Positions 8,336-17,950 of a stretch of 64,000 nt of DNA are shown here, piece by piece. The notes below the pieces were generated by a model. The model was not told the origin of the DNA. It worked only from the letters and a program-made list of their open reading frames with translations, and did no database searches. Location of the stretch: contig NZ_NOIG01000007.1 of NCBI RefSeq assembly GCF_002245625.1, positions 27,454 through 91,453 of the forward strand, given 5' to 3'. Source of the stretch: Acidovorax kalamii. Lineage in GTDB: Bacteria > Pseudomonadota > Gammaproteobacteria > Burkholderiales > Burkholderiaceae_C. The position numbers and the translations under genes were made by a program. Numbering within the stretch: the first letter of the stretch is position 1; every line of letters starts with the position of its first letter.

Positions 8336-9052
8336 TCAGGGCCGCAGAAAGCGCACGATCATCTCGATGATCGATTCACGGCGTTGCGCCGTGGCGGCAG
8401 GGGTGTCGAGCGAGCGCTTGAAGATCGCGCCAAAGGTGTGGCGGTTGGCCTCGTTGAAGAAGCACAGCGCCGAGATGGACATGTGCAGGTCCACCGGGTC
8501 TACATCGGGGCGGAACGCGCCCGCCGCCACGCCACGCTGGTAGACATCGCGCACGGCATGGATGACGGGGATGTTCAGTTCCTGGATCGTGGCCGACTTG
8601 CTGATGAATTCGCCCCGGTGCATGTTCTCGTTCATCACCAGGCGGATGAAGTCGGGGTTGGCAAGCTGGTAGTCCACCGTGAACCCCACCAGCGTGCGCA
8701 GGGCCTGCTCGGGTGCCAGGTCTTCCAGGTGCAACTCCGATTCGATGCGCCGGATGCGCCGGTAGGCCTCCTCCAGCACCGCGACGTACAGACCTTCCTT
8801 GCTACCGAAGTAGTAGTAGATCATGCGCTTGCTGGTGCTGGTCAGCGCCGCGATCTCGTCAATGCGTGCCCCGGCTAGGCCCTTGTCCGCAAACTCTGCC
8901 GTGGCCACCTGCAGGATGTTGGCCATCGTGCGGTCGGGGTCGTTGACGCGGACCCGGTCCGCCCCGGGCGTGGTGGCGGCCTCGCGCGCCGCGCGCTGGC
9001 GGGTGGCGCGTTCATCGCCGGGTTTCGAAGGTTTTTGAACCATTTCGTTCAT
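8336..9052 (-). CDS. TetR-family transcriptional regulator
   Basis: About 238 aa. The N-terminal HTH includes IDEIAALTSTSKRMIYYYFGSKEGLY, the usual TetR recognition helix region, and is followed by an all-helical ligand domain. The first ~45 residues are a basic, low-complexity extension. Starts at 9073, 9052 or 9043 are all possible. It is read in the same direction as dctQMP, whose start is 180 bases downstream. It probably controls that operon in response to the imported substrate or an intermediate. Confidence 0.88.
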   Translation of the reverse strand: MNEMVQKPSKPGDERATRQRAAREAATTPGADRVRVNDPDRTMANILQVATAEFADKGLAGARIDEIAALTSTSKRMIYYYFGSKEGLYVAVLEEAYRRIRRIESELHLEDLAPEQALRTLVGFTVDYQLANPDFIRLVMNENMHRGEFISKSATIQELNIPVIHAVRDVYQRGVAAGAFRPDVDPVDLHMSISALCFFNEANRHTFGAIFKRSLDTPAATAQRRESIIEMIVRFLRP

Positions 9053-9120
9053 AAGCGCCCAAGCATACGGCAAGCCCGGCGCGGGGTCTTTACCAAACCC
9101 GGGCTGCCTGCGCCCGCCGC

Positions 9121-9735
9121 TCAGGACGGCTTGGTGTCTGCAAAGCTCGGGCGTAGCATCAGCTTGTCAAGCAGCTTGCCCAGGTTGGGGTACTCGTTGC
9201 GCCAGGCGATGTCGGGGAAGCGGAACTCCAGCCAGCCCAGGGCGCAGCCCACGGCGATGTCGGACAGACTGAGGTGAATGCCGCTGCAATACGGCTTGTC
9301 GCCCAGGCCCTGGCTCATGGACTTGAGGCCGTCGTTCACCTTGACCAGTTGGCGGTCGATCCAGGCCTGGCTGCGTTCGCTGTCCTTGCGGTGGGCCCAG
9401 GTGGCTTCCAGGCGGGCCAGGATGGCGGCGTCCATCACGCCGTCGGCCAGGGCCTCCCAGGTCTTGACTTCGGCACGCTCGCGGCCCTGCGACGGGATCA
9501 GCTTGCCCACGGGCGACAGGGTATCCAGGTACTCGACGATCACACGGGAGTCAAACACCGCTTCGCCGCCTTCCATCACCAGGCAGGGCACCTTGCCCAG
9601 AGGGTTGGATGTGGCGATGTGGGTGTCGTCAGCCCAGACGTTTTCCTGCACGAACTGGTAGTCGAGCTTTTTCTCAGCCATCACGATACGTACCTTGCGC
9701 ACGTAGGGGCTGGCGGTGGCTCCGATCAATTTCAT
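9121..9735 (-). CDS. glutathione S-transferase-family protein
   Basis: 204 aa. The N-terminal thioredoxin-like domain starts MKLIGATASPYVRKVRIV, with Ser-Pro at the position of the catalytic Ser in bacterial GSTs, and has the GKVPCLV cis-Pro motif. The helical C-terminal domain contains LSLSDIAVGCALGWLEF, the N-capping-box region. Predicted cytosolic glutathione transferase of unknown substrate. It is divergent from purB, and the 118 bases between their starts must hold both promoters. Confidence 0.9.
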   Translation of the reverse strand: MKLIGATASPYVRKVRIVMAEKKLDYQFVQENVWADDTHIATSNPLGKVPCLVMEGGEAVFDSRVIVEYLDTLSPVGKLIPSQGRERAEVKTWEALADGVMDAAILARLEATWAHRKDSERSQAWIDRQLVKVNDGLKSMSQGLGDKPYCSGIHLSLSDIAVGCALGWLEFRFPDIAWRNEYPNLGKLLDKLMLRPSFADTKPS

Positions 9736-9811
9736 GGTGTGTCTTCCAGTGCGCGGGGATGCTGAACAATTCGGGTTGGATTCTATCGACAGCGACCCGG
9801 CGTGAGCCTGA

Positions 9812-11233
<1,422 letters not shown>

Positions 11234-11242
11234 CAGCGGTCA

Positions 11243-11302
11243 TTCCAAGCCATTTTGGCCTCCAGCGCTTTTCCATTAAGCGCTGGCAGCTATCTATTTA
11301 GT
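11243..11302 (-). repeat. dispersed ~60-bp element, copy A
   Basis: Between purB and yaeQ. Read on the minus strand it carries GATAGCTGCCAGCGCTT, a spacer, AAGCGCTGG, then GGCCAAAATGGCTTGG. The two inner arms (CCAGCGCTT/AAGCGCTGG) form a 9-base stem, so it is hairpin-forming. Related copies B-F are listed separately; the outer TTGATAGC and GGCC..TTTTGG blocks are the shared parts. Confidence 0.7.
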
Positions 11303-11313
11303 AGTGAGGCTGC

Positions 11314-11874
11314 ATGGCCATCAAATCCACCATCTTCAAGGCGAACGTCCAGATCGCCGATATCGACCACGGCTACTACGCCGACCACGCCCTGACCCTG
11401 GCCCGCCACCCGAGCGAGACCGACGAGCGCATGATGGTCCGTCTGGCCGCCCTGGCCATCCAGGCGCACCAGCTCAACGACCTGTGCAATGGCGACGCCA
11501 CCCTGGCGTTTGGCGCGGGGCTGTCGGACCCGGATGACCCGGATGCGTCCCTTACCGACTTCACGGGCCGCAAGCGCGTGTGGATCGAAGTGGGTCAGCC
11601 CGAGGACAAGCCGCTGACCAAGGCCTGCAGCAAGGCCGATTCCGTGATCGTCTACTGCTTCAACCACGCCTCGGAAATCTGGTGGAAGGGCATCGAAAGC
11701 AAGCTGTCGCGGCTGGACAAGCTGCAGGTCTGGCGCATTCCCACCGAGGCATCGCAGGCACTGGCACAGTTGGCCGAGCGCAGCATGCAGCTGCAGGCCA
11801 CGGTGCAGGAAGGGGCCATCACCCTGAGCAGCACCTTGGGCAGCGTGCACGTGGAGCCCGTGCGCTGGAAGTAG
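11314..11874 (+). CDS. yaeQ: YaeQ family protein
   Basis: 186 aa, full length for the YaeQ family, which has a PD-(D/E)XK nuclease-like fold by published structure. Typical blocks are STIFKANVQIADIDHGYYADHALTLARHPSETDERMMVR (in parts), WIEVGQPEDKPLTKAC and VYCFNHASEIWW. The biological role is not settled. It is a free-standing gene flanked by two copies of the dispersed repeat (A before, B after), so it appears monocistronic. Confidence 0.93.
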   Translation: MAIKSTIFKANVQIADIDHGYYADHALTLARHPSETDERMMVRLAALAIQAHQLNDLCNGDATLAFGAGLSDPDDPDASLTDFTGRKRVWIEVGQPEDKPLTKACSKADSVIVYCFNHASEIWWKGIESKLSRLDKLQVWRIPTEASQALAQLAERSMQLQATVQEGAITLSSTLGSVHVEPVRWK

Positions 11875-11879
11875 ATTGT

Positions 11880-11940
11880 TCAGGCCGAAAAGGCCTTCTC
11901 CGCGCAATAGTCATACCCTTTTGGCTATTGAATTAATAGC
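11880..11940 (-). repeat. dispersed ~60-bp element, copy B
   Basis: Just after yaeQ. On the minus strand it reads ATTCAATAGCCAAAAGGG, then ACTATTGCGCGGAGAAGGCC, then a GGCC/TTTTC end. It is closest to copy D near recA: both have an inner CAATAG..CTATTG arrangement and a GGCC/GGGC block with TTTT. It probably also ends yaeQ transcription, but no clear run of T is present. Confidence 0.6.
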
Positions 11941-11996
11941 ATTGGTGGCATGTCTGCATGCCCAGTTGCCTGCATGCGTGGACAGGCGTTTCAGTT

Positions 11997-12302
11997 TCAG
12001 TCCCGCGGCATGAGTGCGCCACATTGCCAGCACTGCTCGAAGCCGCCCTCCACAATTTCGCCGCATCGGCAGGCCCAGTGGCGCTGCGGCAGGGCCTGCA
12101 ACTCTTGCAGCAGCGTGCGAGCGCGGGTCGCGTGTTCCTCGTGGTCCAGCCAGATCTCGGGCAGGCATTGGTCGGGCGGCAGGTGCCCGGCAGCGGCACC
12201 CAGGTACTGGCGCTGCACCGACGCCGTCATGCCCGCCTCGCACAGGAGGTCGGCCCACAGCGTGGCGATGGCGATGTTCGGGGCTTGGGTCAGGCGCAGC
12301 AT
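11997..12302 (-). CDS. DUF2007-type putative signal-transducing protein
   Basis: 101 aa. The N-terminal part (RLTQAPNIAIATLWADLLCEAGMTASVQRQYLGAAAG) has the DUF2007 pattern of a short strand, a helix and an RQ-LGAA motif. The C-terminal third carries CRCGEI and CWQCGAL, a four-cysteine zinc-ribbon pair. Function is unknown. It lies 54 bases downstream of the DUF1289 gene on the same strand. Confidence 0.75.
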   Translation of the reverse strand: MLRLTQAPNIAIATLWADLLCEAGMTASVQRQYLGAAAGHLPPDQCLPEIWLDHEEHATRARTLLQELQALPQRHWACRCGEIVEGGFEQCWQCGALMPRD

Positions 12303-12356
12303 GGCTCCACCATAGCCGCTGCCGGGGTTGGCGTACAGCCCCTGCCTTTGTCGGCC

Positions 12357-12791
12357 TCAGGGCGCGGGTGATGGGGGTGTCGAGGCACCCTCGGCCGCAC
12401 GTTCGGCGTAGCGGTTGAAGCGCCACGCAGAGTGCTCCAGGGTGATGCGGCGCCACACCACACGCTTTTCCACAGGGCTCATGGCCGGCCAGTGCTGCAC
12501 TTCATCGAAGGTGCGCCCGCAGCCTTTGCAAAGGTCGTCCCCCTGGCTGGTGGAGCAGATGGCGATGCACGGGGTGTCGGGGGTCGTGTCGTACCAGGCA
12601 TGCCATGCGGCCAACGCGCGCGCAGGCAGGTCGCCTTCACCGATGGTGGTCTGGTGGTGGTAAACCATCAGCGCATAGGCCTCTCCCAGGGCCTCGATCT
12701 CGGGCGCCAGCGCCACGCCATCCGGCGAGGGCGCGCGATGGCGCCAGTGGTTGATGGCGGCTTCGATGTCGGTGATGTGGATGGCGGCCAT
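12357..12791 (-). CDS. DUF3717/DUF1289 two-domain protein
   Basis: About 144 aa. Residues 1-65 fit DUF3717 (AIHITDIEAAINHWR...EIEALGEAYALMVY). Residues about 75-125 fit DUF1289, with the TPCIAIC...CKGCGRTFDEVQHW cysteine motif and a final VVWRRI. Neither domain has a known function; DUF1289 is thought to bind metal through its cysteines. A GTG start at 12806 is possible. It probably forms an operon with the DUF2007 gene. Confidence 0.8.
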   Translation of the reverse strand: MAAIHITDIEAAINHWRHRAPSPDGVALAPEIEALGEAYALMVYHHQTTIGEGDLPARALAAWHAWYDTTPDTPCIAICSTSQGDDLCKGCGRTFDEVQHWPAMSPVEKRVVWRRITLEHSAWRFNRYAERAAEGASTPPSPAP

Positions 12792-12952
12792 GGATGGGCG
12801 AGACACAAGGGGGCTGGATCATAGCCGCCCGCCCGGGGGATGCTGGCGGTGGTGTTATCCACAAAGGCTTATCGCGCAGGAACGTTCATACGCAGTAACC
12901 ACAACATGCCGACCCTTGCGCGGCCGCGCTGGCGATGTTCCAATCGAGGGCT

Positions 12953-13130
12953 CGAAGGGGAGTAGCTCCCGACTTGTATTGCAGCGGGGCCCGGCCCTGA
13001 TGGTCGCAGTGCAAGGCATCGGATTCGTCGTCAATACGAAGCATCGCTTCCGGCGTTCCGGGCTCCACGCACATGCTCCATGTGCAGAGCCGAGCAAGAC
13101 CTTTGATGGGCCCACTGTGGGCTGATCAAG
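12953..13130 (+). promoter_or_regulatory. yybP-ykoY manganese riboswitch
   Basis: The leader of the TerC gene carries the landmark sequences of this riboswitch in the right order: GGGGAGTAGC at 12957-12966, a variable arm, CGTCAATACG at 13028-13037, then AGCAAGACCTTTGATGGG at 13093-13110. The CCCACTGTGGGC hairpin follows (about 13110-13121). In this class the conserved loops clamp Mn2+ and switch on Mn export genes. The aptamer ends about 140 bases before the terC start, leaving room for an expression platform. Exact ends are approximate. Confidence 0.85.
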
Positions 13131-13271
13131 GCTGCCTCTTCGCGTGCCGCGCCCCCGCAGCGCGGTGGCAAGTCCCTGATCCTCCGACCGCAGGCCCTCT
13201 ATCCCTGGGATGGACTCGGCGCTACAGTGGCGGCGCGGTCCTCCCTTCGCGCTCTTGATACTGAGGAATTT

Positions 13272-14024
13272 ATGGACTTTTTGGCATCGCCCGAATTCTG
13301 GCTCGCACTGGGCCAGATCATCATCATCGACATCCTGCTGGGTGGCGACAACGCTGTGGTCATTGCGCTGGCTTGCCGCAAGTTGCCCCCTGCACAGCGC
13401 ACCAAGGGCATCATCTGGGGCACGGCGGGCGCTATCGTCTTGCGGGTGATTCTGATCGCCTTTGCGATGACCCTGCTGGCCTTGCCGTTCCTCAAGTTCG
13501 TGGGTGCCATCCTGCTGGTGTGGATTGGTGTCAAGCTGCTGGCCCCCGATGAAGAAGGCCATGGCGACGTGCAGGGCAGCGACAAGCTGTTGGCCGCCAT
13601 CAAGACCATCATCGTGGCCGACCTGGTGATGAGCGTGGACAACGTGATCGCCATTGCTGGTGCAGCACAGAACGCGGGCGAACACCAGTTCCTGCTGGTC
13701 GTGCTGGGCCTCTTGATCTCCATCCCGATCATCGTCTGGGGCAGCCAGCTGGTCATCAAGCTGATGGAGCGCTTCCCGATGATCATCACGCTGGGCGGCA
13801 TGCTGCTGGGCTGGATCGCAGGTGGCATGCTGGTCACCGACCCCGCACTGGCCAACCCCGACAAGTGGCAGTGGATGCTGAAGATGCCTCTGGACGCTTC
13901 GGGCGACGTGCTCGACACGGTCAAGTACGGTGCCAGCGTGGCGGGTGCACTGTTGGTGCTGCTGGCCGGGAAAATCATTCTCGCGCGCCGCGCCGCTGCA
14001 GCGCCTGCCGAACAACAGCATTGA
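13272..14024 (+). CDS. TerC-family membrane protein, likely Mn2+ exporter
   Basis: 250 aa with about seven transmembrane segments. The acidic intramembrane motifs of TerC are present: IDILLGGDNAVVIALA near residue 20 and VADLVMSVDNVIAIAG near 120. The start at 13272 is set by TGAGGA at 13262-13267. The manganese riboswitch upstream indicates that it removes excess Mn2+ (as Alx/MeeF/YkoY relatives do), a role inferred from the leader. A G+C-rich hairpin follows the stop. Confidence 0.93.
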   Translation: MDFLASPEFWLALGQIIIIDILLGGDNAVVIALACRKLPPAQRTKGIIWGTAGAIVLRVILIAFAMTLLALPFLKFVGAILLVWIGVKLLAPDEEGHGDVQGSDKLLAAIKTIIVADLVMSVDNVIAIAGAAQNAGEHQFLLVVLGLLISIPIIVWGSQLVIKLMERFPMIITLGGMLLGWIAGGMLVTDPALANPDKWQWMLKMPLDASGDVLDTVKYGASVAGALLVLLAGKIILARRAAAAPAEQQH

Positions 14025-14034
14025 TCTGATCGGT

Positions 14035-14064
14035 GCCCCGGGGGAGTGTTTCACGCCCCGGGGC
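14035..14064 (+). terminator. G+C-rich hairpin after the TerC gene
   Basis: GCCCCGGGG and CCCCGGGGC form a 9-base perfect stem with a 12-base loop, 11 bases after the terC stop. There is no run of T, so it may only slow or attenuate transcription into the next gene, which starts 25 bases later with its own strong ribosome site. Confidence 0.4.
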
Positions 14065-14088
14065 CTTGGGGCTTTCACAGGAGGCGGT

Positions 14089-14556
14089 ATGGACAGAGTC
14101 ATCGTGTACGTGGACGACGCAGCGTATGCCCAGCAGGTGCTTGCACCCCTGTTTGCCCGTGAGGCAGCGGCACCGACCCAGTGGGTGCTGGTGGCCTGCG
14201 CCCCGCGGATGACCCACCGCATCAGCAAATGGGTGAGCCACAGCGCCCGCGAGAACTGGCGTACCAAGTGGGCGGACAAACTGTTTGCCCAGATACTCCC
14301 CGGCCTGCGGGCCCCCGCCAACAGCGTGACCACGGTGGTGGCCAAGGGTCCGTTGGTGGAGCTGACGGAGCAGCTGCAGGCGGCCCAGCCCTCTGCGGCC
14401 CAGGTGGTGGATGCCCGCCGCCCCAAATCCGATGCCCCGGAGGATGCGGAGAAAGGCCAGAAGGCGGGCCGCCGCTGGCCAACGCCCCGGCCTGGCACCC
14501 TCATGGGCAGCCTGCTCACGGGTTTTGGCACCCTGTGGGTGCTGGCGCTGGAGTGA
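14089..14556 (+). CDS. hypothetical protein, 155 aa
   Basis: The product was not recognised. The start is well supported by AGGAGG at 14079-14084. The first ~100 residues alternate strands and helices (MDRVIVYVDDAAYAQQVL..., WVLVACAP) in a way that recalls a small universal-stress-like alpha/beta domain. Then comes a basic, proline-rich stretch (about 105-135) and a hydrophobic tail (GSLLTGFGTLWVLALE) that could anchor it in the membrane. It follows terC and ends before a strong terminator. Confidence 0.7.
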   Translation: MDRVIVYVDDAAYAQQVLAPLFAREAAAPTQWVLVACAPRMTHRISKWVSHSARENWRTKWADKLFAQILPGLRAPANSVTTVVAKGPLVELTEQLQAAQPSAAQVVDARRPKSDAPEDAEKGQKAGRRWPTPRPGTLMGSLLTGFGTLWVLALE

Positions 14557-14614
14557 CTGGGCGCGTCGAAAGACGCCAAAGGGCCTGTCTGCTGATCGGA
14601 GCAGGTGCTGTGAC

Positions 14615-14642
14615 AAAAAAGGGCCTGCAAGGCCCTTTTTTG
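14615..14642. terminator. bidirectional rho-independent terminator
   Basis: AAAAAAGGGCCTGCAAGGCC continues into CTTTTTTG: a 7-base GGGCCT(T)/AGGCCC-type stem flanked by A6 and T6, so it works on both strands. It ends the terC/hypothetical unit before the next gene at 14673. Confidence 0.85.
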
Positions 14643-14672
14643 CGGATCACTGGCCGGTGCTATTCTTTGGCC

Positions 14673-15026
14673 ATGAAACTTCTTCTCAAATGGCTGCTCA
14701 GTGCAGCCGCGCTGTTGTTCGTGGCGTATATCTACAGCGGTGTCGAGGTGAAGAGCTTTCCCTCGGCATTGATCGCGGCCTTTGTGATCGGGCTGTTCAA
14801 TGTGGTGCTGCGGCCGGTGCTGGTGGTGCTGACGCTGCCGGTCACCATCGTCACGGTGGGGCTGTTCCTTTTTGTGATCAACGCGCTCATGTTCTGGGCC
14901 GCCGCCAGCGTGCTCGACGGCTTCCATGTCGCGGGTTTTGGCGCAGCCCTGCTGGGCTCGCTCATTTATTCGGTGCTGGGCGTGGTGATCGAGTCAGCGC
15001 TCGGCGGCCTGTTCGCGAAGAAGTGA
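14673..15026 (+). CDS. phage-holin-family (4-TM) membrane protein
   Basis: 117 aa, four hydrophobic segments. It shows the pattern of the PF04020 family: LIAAFVIGLFNVVLRPVLVVLTLPVTIVTVG (quoted in parts) with the LRP-L-LTLP turn, then FVINALMFW. Annotated widely as phage holin family/DUF membrane protein; no phage context is seen here and function is unknown. Its last 33 bases overlap the end of the convergent M48 protease gene. Confidence 0.85.
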   Translation: MKLLLKWLLSAAALLFVAYIYSGVEVKSFPSALIAAFVIGLFNVVLRPVLVVLTLPVTIVTVGLFLFVINALMFWAAASVLDGFHVAGFGAALLGSLIYSVLGVVIESALGGLFAKK

Positions 15027-16601
15027 CTCCGTGGCACGCAGCCGGGTGTCGATGATTGACGCCTCGATGTGGTCCGCTGCGGCGCCACCTCGGCGGGCCA
15101 GATCCTGGCCCGCTTTGAACCGGTCCACCGCCGCCGCATAGTCATACCGCGCGGCATGGGCCTCGGCCTCCGCGCGGACGGCGCGCAGCCCCTGGCCCTG
15201 GGCCTGCCACACGGCCGCCAGCAGCTGCCATGCGCTGGCATCCTTGGGGTGGTTCGCCACCCAGGTCTGCAATGAACTCACCGCCGCGCTGGCCTGGCCC
15301 GCCTGGAGCAGGATCCGGGTGCGCAGCAGCAGTTCCGGCCTGCGTGTAGTGGCGCCAAGACCAGTGCCTTTGGCTTCTAGCATTGCTGCCTGTGCCATAG
15401 AGGCATCACCGGCGGCCAGTTCAATCTCGGCGCGCAGCAAGCGCACGAGACGCAGCGCCGCAGGGTCGGCCTGCGCCAGCGTTTCGAGTTTCTGCACAGC
15501 CGACCGTGCACCTGCGGTGTCCCGCAGCTGCTGCGCCCCCAGGGCAGAGGCATACAGTGCCGCCGCACGCCGTTGCGGCGGCTGCGCCGCGAACCCGATG
15601 CCTTGGGGCTCTTGGATCCATTGGCGCAAGGTGTCTACCCCGGGGTTGGAGAGCACCCGGGCGCGCGCGGCCACCATGGCGTGCTCCAGCGAGGTGACCC
15701 CTGTCGCTTGGCCAGGGTTGGCGGCGGGTGGGTGGCGTGACTGCATGTCTGCCATGCGCTCGCTGGTCAGCGGATGGCTGCGCAGATAGGGCCACGAGCC
15801 ATTGTCATTGAGTCGATTGGCTTGCTGCAGCTTGTCAAACATGCTCACAAATCCCAGAGGCGAGAACCCGGCGGGTGCCATCAGCCCGTAGCCGATGCGG
15901 TCCGCCTCCCGCTCCATGTCGCGCGAAAAATTCAGCTGGTTCTGCATGGCCAGGGCCTGGCCGCCCACCACCAGGGCCTGCGTGGCACCGGGGTTCTTGC
16001 TCGCCGCCAGGGCGCCCAGCACCAGCGCCCCTAGCAGCAGCGGGGTCTGCTTGCTCTGCTGCGTGATCAGGCGCGAGATGTGGCGCTGGGTCACATGGCT
16101 GAGTTCGTGCGCCAGCACTGACGCGAGTTCGTCACGCGTCGTCACCACCCCCACCAGGCCCAGGTGCACGCCCAGGTAGCCACCGGGCAAGGCAAACGCG
16201 TTCACCGTGCGGTCGCGTCCCAGCAGAATCTCCCAGGCGAAGCGCTCATCCAGCTCGGCAGAAAGCTCACCCCGCACCCGGGCCGCTTCCATCAGCGGCT
16301 GCCAGATGCCCTGCACATAGTCCGCGATGACCGGGTCGTCGATGTAGTCGGGATCCCGGTACAGTTCGCGAATGATGCGGTCGCCCAGGCGGCGCTCGGC
16401 GCTGGTGGTGAGGTCGCCGCTTTCGCCGAGGGTGGGCAGCTGCGACTGGGCATGAGCTGGGAAAGTTAAGCAAATTGCCGCAATATTGATAGCAACAAAG
16501 GCTTGACTAGCGCGCCAGAAAGGCGATTTTTTGCTAAAAATAGCGAGGGGATGGGGCCGCAACAAGGCGGCGAGCCCTCGGGGCCAAAAGCGATTCCGCA
16601 T
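14994..16601 (-). CDS. M48-family periplasmic metalloprotease (BepA-like) with TPR region
   Basis: 535 aa. A signal peptide ends near AHAQSQ (residue ~52). The zinc protease motif HELSH lies at 165-169, with the third ligand in MEREADRIG. The C-terminal half is helical repeat (TPR-like). The architecture matches BepA/YfgC, which guards outer-membrane protein assembly. Residues about 20-44, the core of the signal peptide, are encoded by a copy of the dispersed repeat (16470-16545). The gene converges on the holin-like gene with a 33-base overlap. The start codon choice is open because there is no strong ribosome site. Confidence 0.9.
   Translation of the reverse strand: MRNRFWPRGLAALLRPHPLAIFSKKSPFWRASQAFVAINIAAICLTFPAHAQSQLPTLGESGDLTTSAERRLGDRIIRELYRDPDYIDDPVIADYVQGIWQPLMEAARVRGELSAELDERFAWEILLGRDRTVNAFALPGGYLGVHLGLVGVVTTRDELASVLAHELSHVTQRHISRLITQQSKQTPLLLGALVLGALAASKNPGATQALVVGGQALAMQNQLNFSRDMEREADRIGYGLMAPAGFSPLGFVSMFDKLQQANRLNDNGSWPYLRSHPLTSERMADMQSRHPPAANPGQATGVTSLEHAMVAARARVLSNPGVDTLRQWIQEPQGIGFAAQPPQRRAAALYASALGAQQLRDTAGARSAVQKLETLAQADPAALRLVRLLRAEIELAAGDASMAQAAMLEAKGTGLGATTRRPELLLRTRILLQAGQASAAVSSLQTWVANHPKDASAWQLLAAVWQAQGQGLRAVRAEAEAHAARYDYAAAVDRFKAGQDLARRGGAAADHIEASIIDTRLRATESLLREQAAER
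16470..16545 (+). repeat. dispersed element, copy C, inside a coding region
   Basis: Plus-strand ATTGATAGCAACAAAGGC, then CGCGCCAGAAAGGCGATTTTTTGC: the same TTGATAGC head and GGC/TTTTTTGC tail as copies D and E. On the minus strand it is read through as codons 20-44 of the M48 protease, the hydrophobic part of its signal peptide. Confidence 0.65.
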
Positions 16602-16663
16602 GCCCGTATGATGCCCTGAGCCACCGATTGTTTCGTAACAACAACCATTGCCGACCCACTGCC

Positions 16664-17152
16664 ATGTCTTCCCTCACCCACTTCGACGCCCAAGGCCAAG
16701 CCCACATGGTGGACGTAGGCGCTAAACCCGCCACCCACCGCATCGCCGTAGCAACTGGCCGCATCGAGATGCAACCAGAAACCCTGGCCATCATCGAAAG
16801 CGGCACGGCCAAGAAGGGGGATGTGCTGGGCATTGCCCGCATCGCAGGCATCATGGCTGCGAAAAAAACCAGCGATTTGATTCCGCTGTGCCATCCGCTG
16901 GCGCTGACGCGGGTGGCGGTGGAGCTGGAGTCAGTGCCCGCCGATAACGCTATTCAATGCACGGCCACTGTTGAGACGGTGGGCCCCACCGGTGTGGAGA
17001 TGGAGGCGCTGACGGCGGTGCAGGTCGCCTTGCTGACTGTGTATGACATGTGCAAGGCGGTGGATCGAGGGATGAAGATCCAAGGGGTAGAGGTGCTTGA
17101 AAAGCATGGCGGCAAGTCCGGAAGCTACCAAGCAAGAGGGGATCGCCACTGA
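16664..17152 (+). CDS. moaC: cyclic pyranopterin monophosphate synthase MoaC
   Basis: 162 aa, the usual length. It makes cyclic pyranopterin monophosphate in molybdenum-cofactor synthesis, after MoaA. Conserved blocks present are [45 protein letters not shown] and [12 protein letters not shown] with the catalytic Lys/Asp. The frame extends upstream to 16628, but MSSLTHFD at 16664 is the normal N terminus. It stands alone, divergent from the M48 gene. Confidence 0.97.
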   Translation: MSSLTHFDAQGQAHMVDVGAKPATHRIAVATGRIEMQPETLAIIESGTAKKGDVLGIARIAGIMAAKKTSDLIPLCHPLALTRVAVELESVPADNAIQCTATVETVGPTGVEMEALTAVQVALLTVYDMCKAVDRGMKIQGVEVLEKHGGKSGSYQARGDRH

Positions 17153-17179
17153 AGGTGAGGCCCGGAGTCCAAAACGCTT

Positions 17180-17950
17180 TTAGAAAGAGTCTAGCGGCAA
17201 AAATCCCAGAGGCTTCGCCGTGTCGGGGTCAATCCACGCAGTCCATGCCTCTTTGCGCCCGACCATTGGAAGATACCGCAGTGTAGTCACAGGATGCCCC
17301 GTTTTTGCGATGGATCTGTCAATACGTTCAGCTTCGGCGGGAAAGCGGGCACGCAACTCAGACACGCTGCGCGATGCATGCAATATGGCCTCTTTTGAGG
17401 CTTCATAAGGCTGCCACAAATCGCTGCGAGCTGCCAAAGGCGCGCCACCCAATGCAGCCATCGTGAACTGAAACTGCTCATCCGCATCTTTGAAGGGACG
17501 CAAGGCGATCAGTGTTGGTCCCATCAATGGCAGGGCATGAAGCGCAGGCGGTGCCTTAGCCAGCAATTCCGGCTCAATATCAACCGCATGGACCACGCTC
17601 AGCCGAGAGTATTCGAAAACCAAGTGCACCGGCCGCGCTACGAAGACTGTCCATAGCCCGTAACCCAACGCCGCCAACTGAAGCATCCCCACGACGGTGA
17701 AGTCCATCACCAGTTCGCGCCGAGGCTTGGAACGATTAAAAATCGCCAAAGTGATCAGCGGCCCCATGGCGACATCCACTGCGACGACCAGAAAAAAAAG
17801 GCCGCGGCCACCGGAGATTTCACGGTAGGGGTAGGGGTACCAGAGGCCAAAAACCAAGAGGGCAGCCAGTGTTGCTACGAGAAGGCTGATGCACAAATGG
17901 ATTCCGCTGGCACGCAGGCGGTTTTTGAAATCGATGTGAAATTTCGTCAT
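17180..17950 (-). CDS. TfpX/TfpZ-family type IV pilin accessory protein
   Basis: 256 aa with four N-terminal hydrophobic segments. It has the family-typical LWYPYPYREISGGRGLFFLVVAVDVAMGPLITLAIFN region (quoted in parts), followed by a soluble C-terminal half. TfpX/TfpZ proteins are encoded next to particular pilin alleles in Pseudomonas and Burkholderiales and help pilin assembly. It overlaps the O-oligosaccharyltransferase gene by 4 bases. The three-gene order pilin, glycosyltransferase, TfpX supports the call. Confidence 0.85.
   Translation of the reverse strand: MTKFHIDFKNRLRASGIHLCISLLVATLAALLVFGLWYPYPYREISGGRGLFFLVVAVDVAMGPLITLAIFNRSKPRRELVMDFTVVGMLQLAALGYGLWTVFVARPVHLVFEYSRLSVVHAVDIEPELLAKAPPALHALPLMGPTLIALRPFKDADEQFQFTMAALGGAPLAARSDLWQPYEASKEAILHASRSVSELRARFPAEAERIDRSIAKTGHPVTTLRYLPMVGRKEAWTAWIDPDTAKPLGFLPLDSF

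Noticed and set aside
12855..12863. TTATCCACA, a perfect DnaA-box sequence
   Set aside because: Only one copy, with no A+T-rich unwinding region, no parallel boxes and no dnaA/dnaN nearby; not evidence for an origin.
12855..14927. A 690-codon open frame on the minus strand
   Set aside because: It runs antisense to the TerC gene, the riboswitch and the 155-aa gene. Its His/Gln-rich, low-complexity translation is the typical shadow of G+C-rich coding sequence.
14673..15026. Prophage, because of the holin-family label
   Set aside because: No lysin, tail, capsid or integrase gene is near; the family is widespread in non-phage settings.
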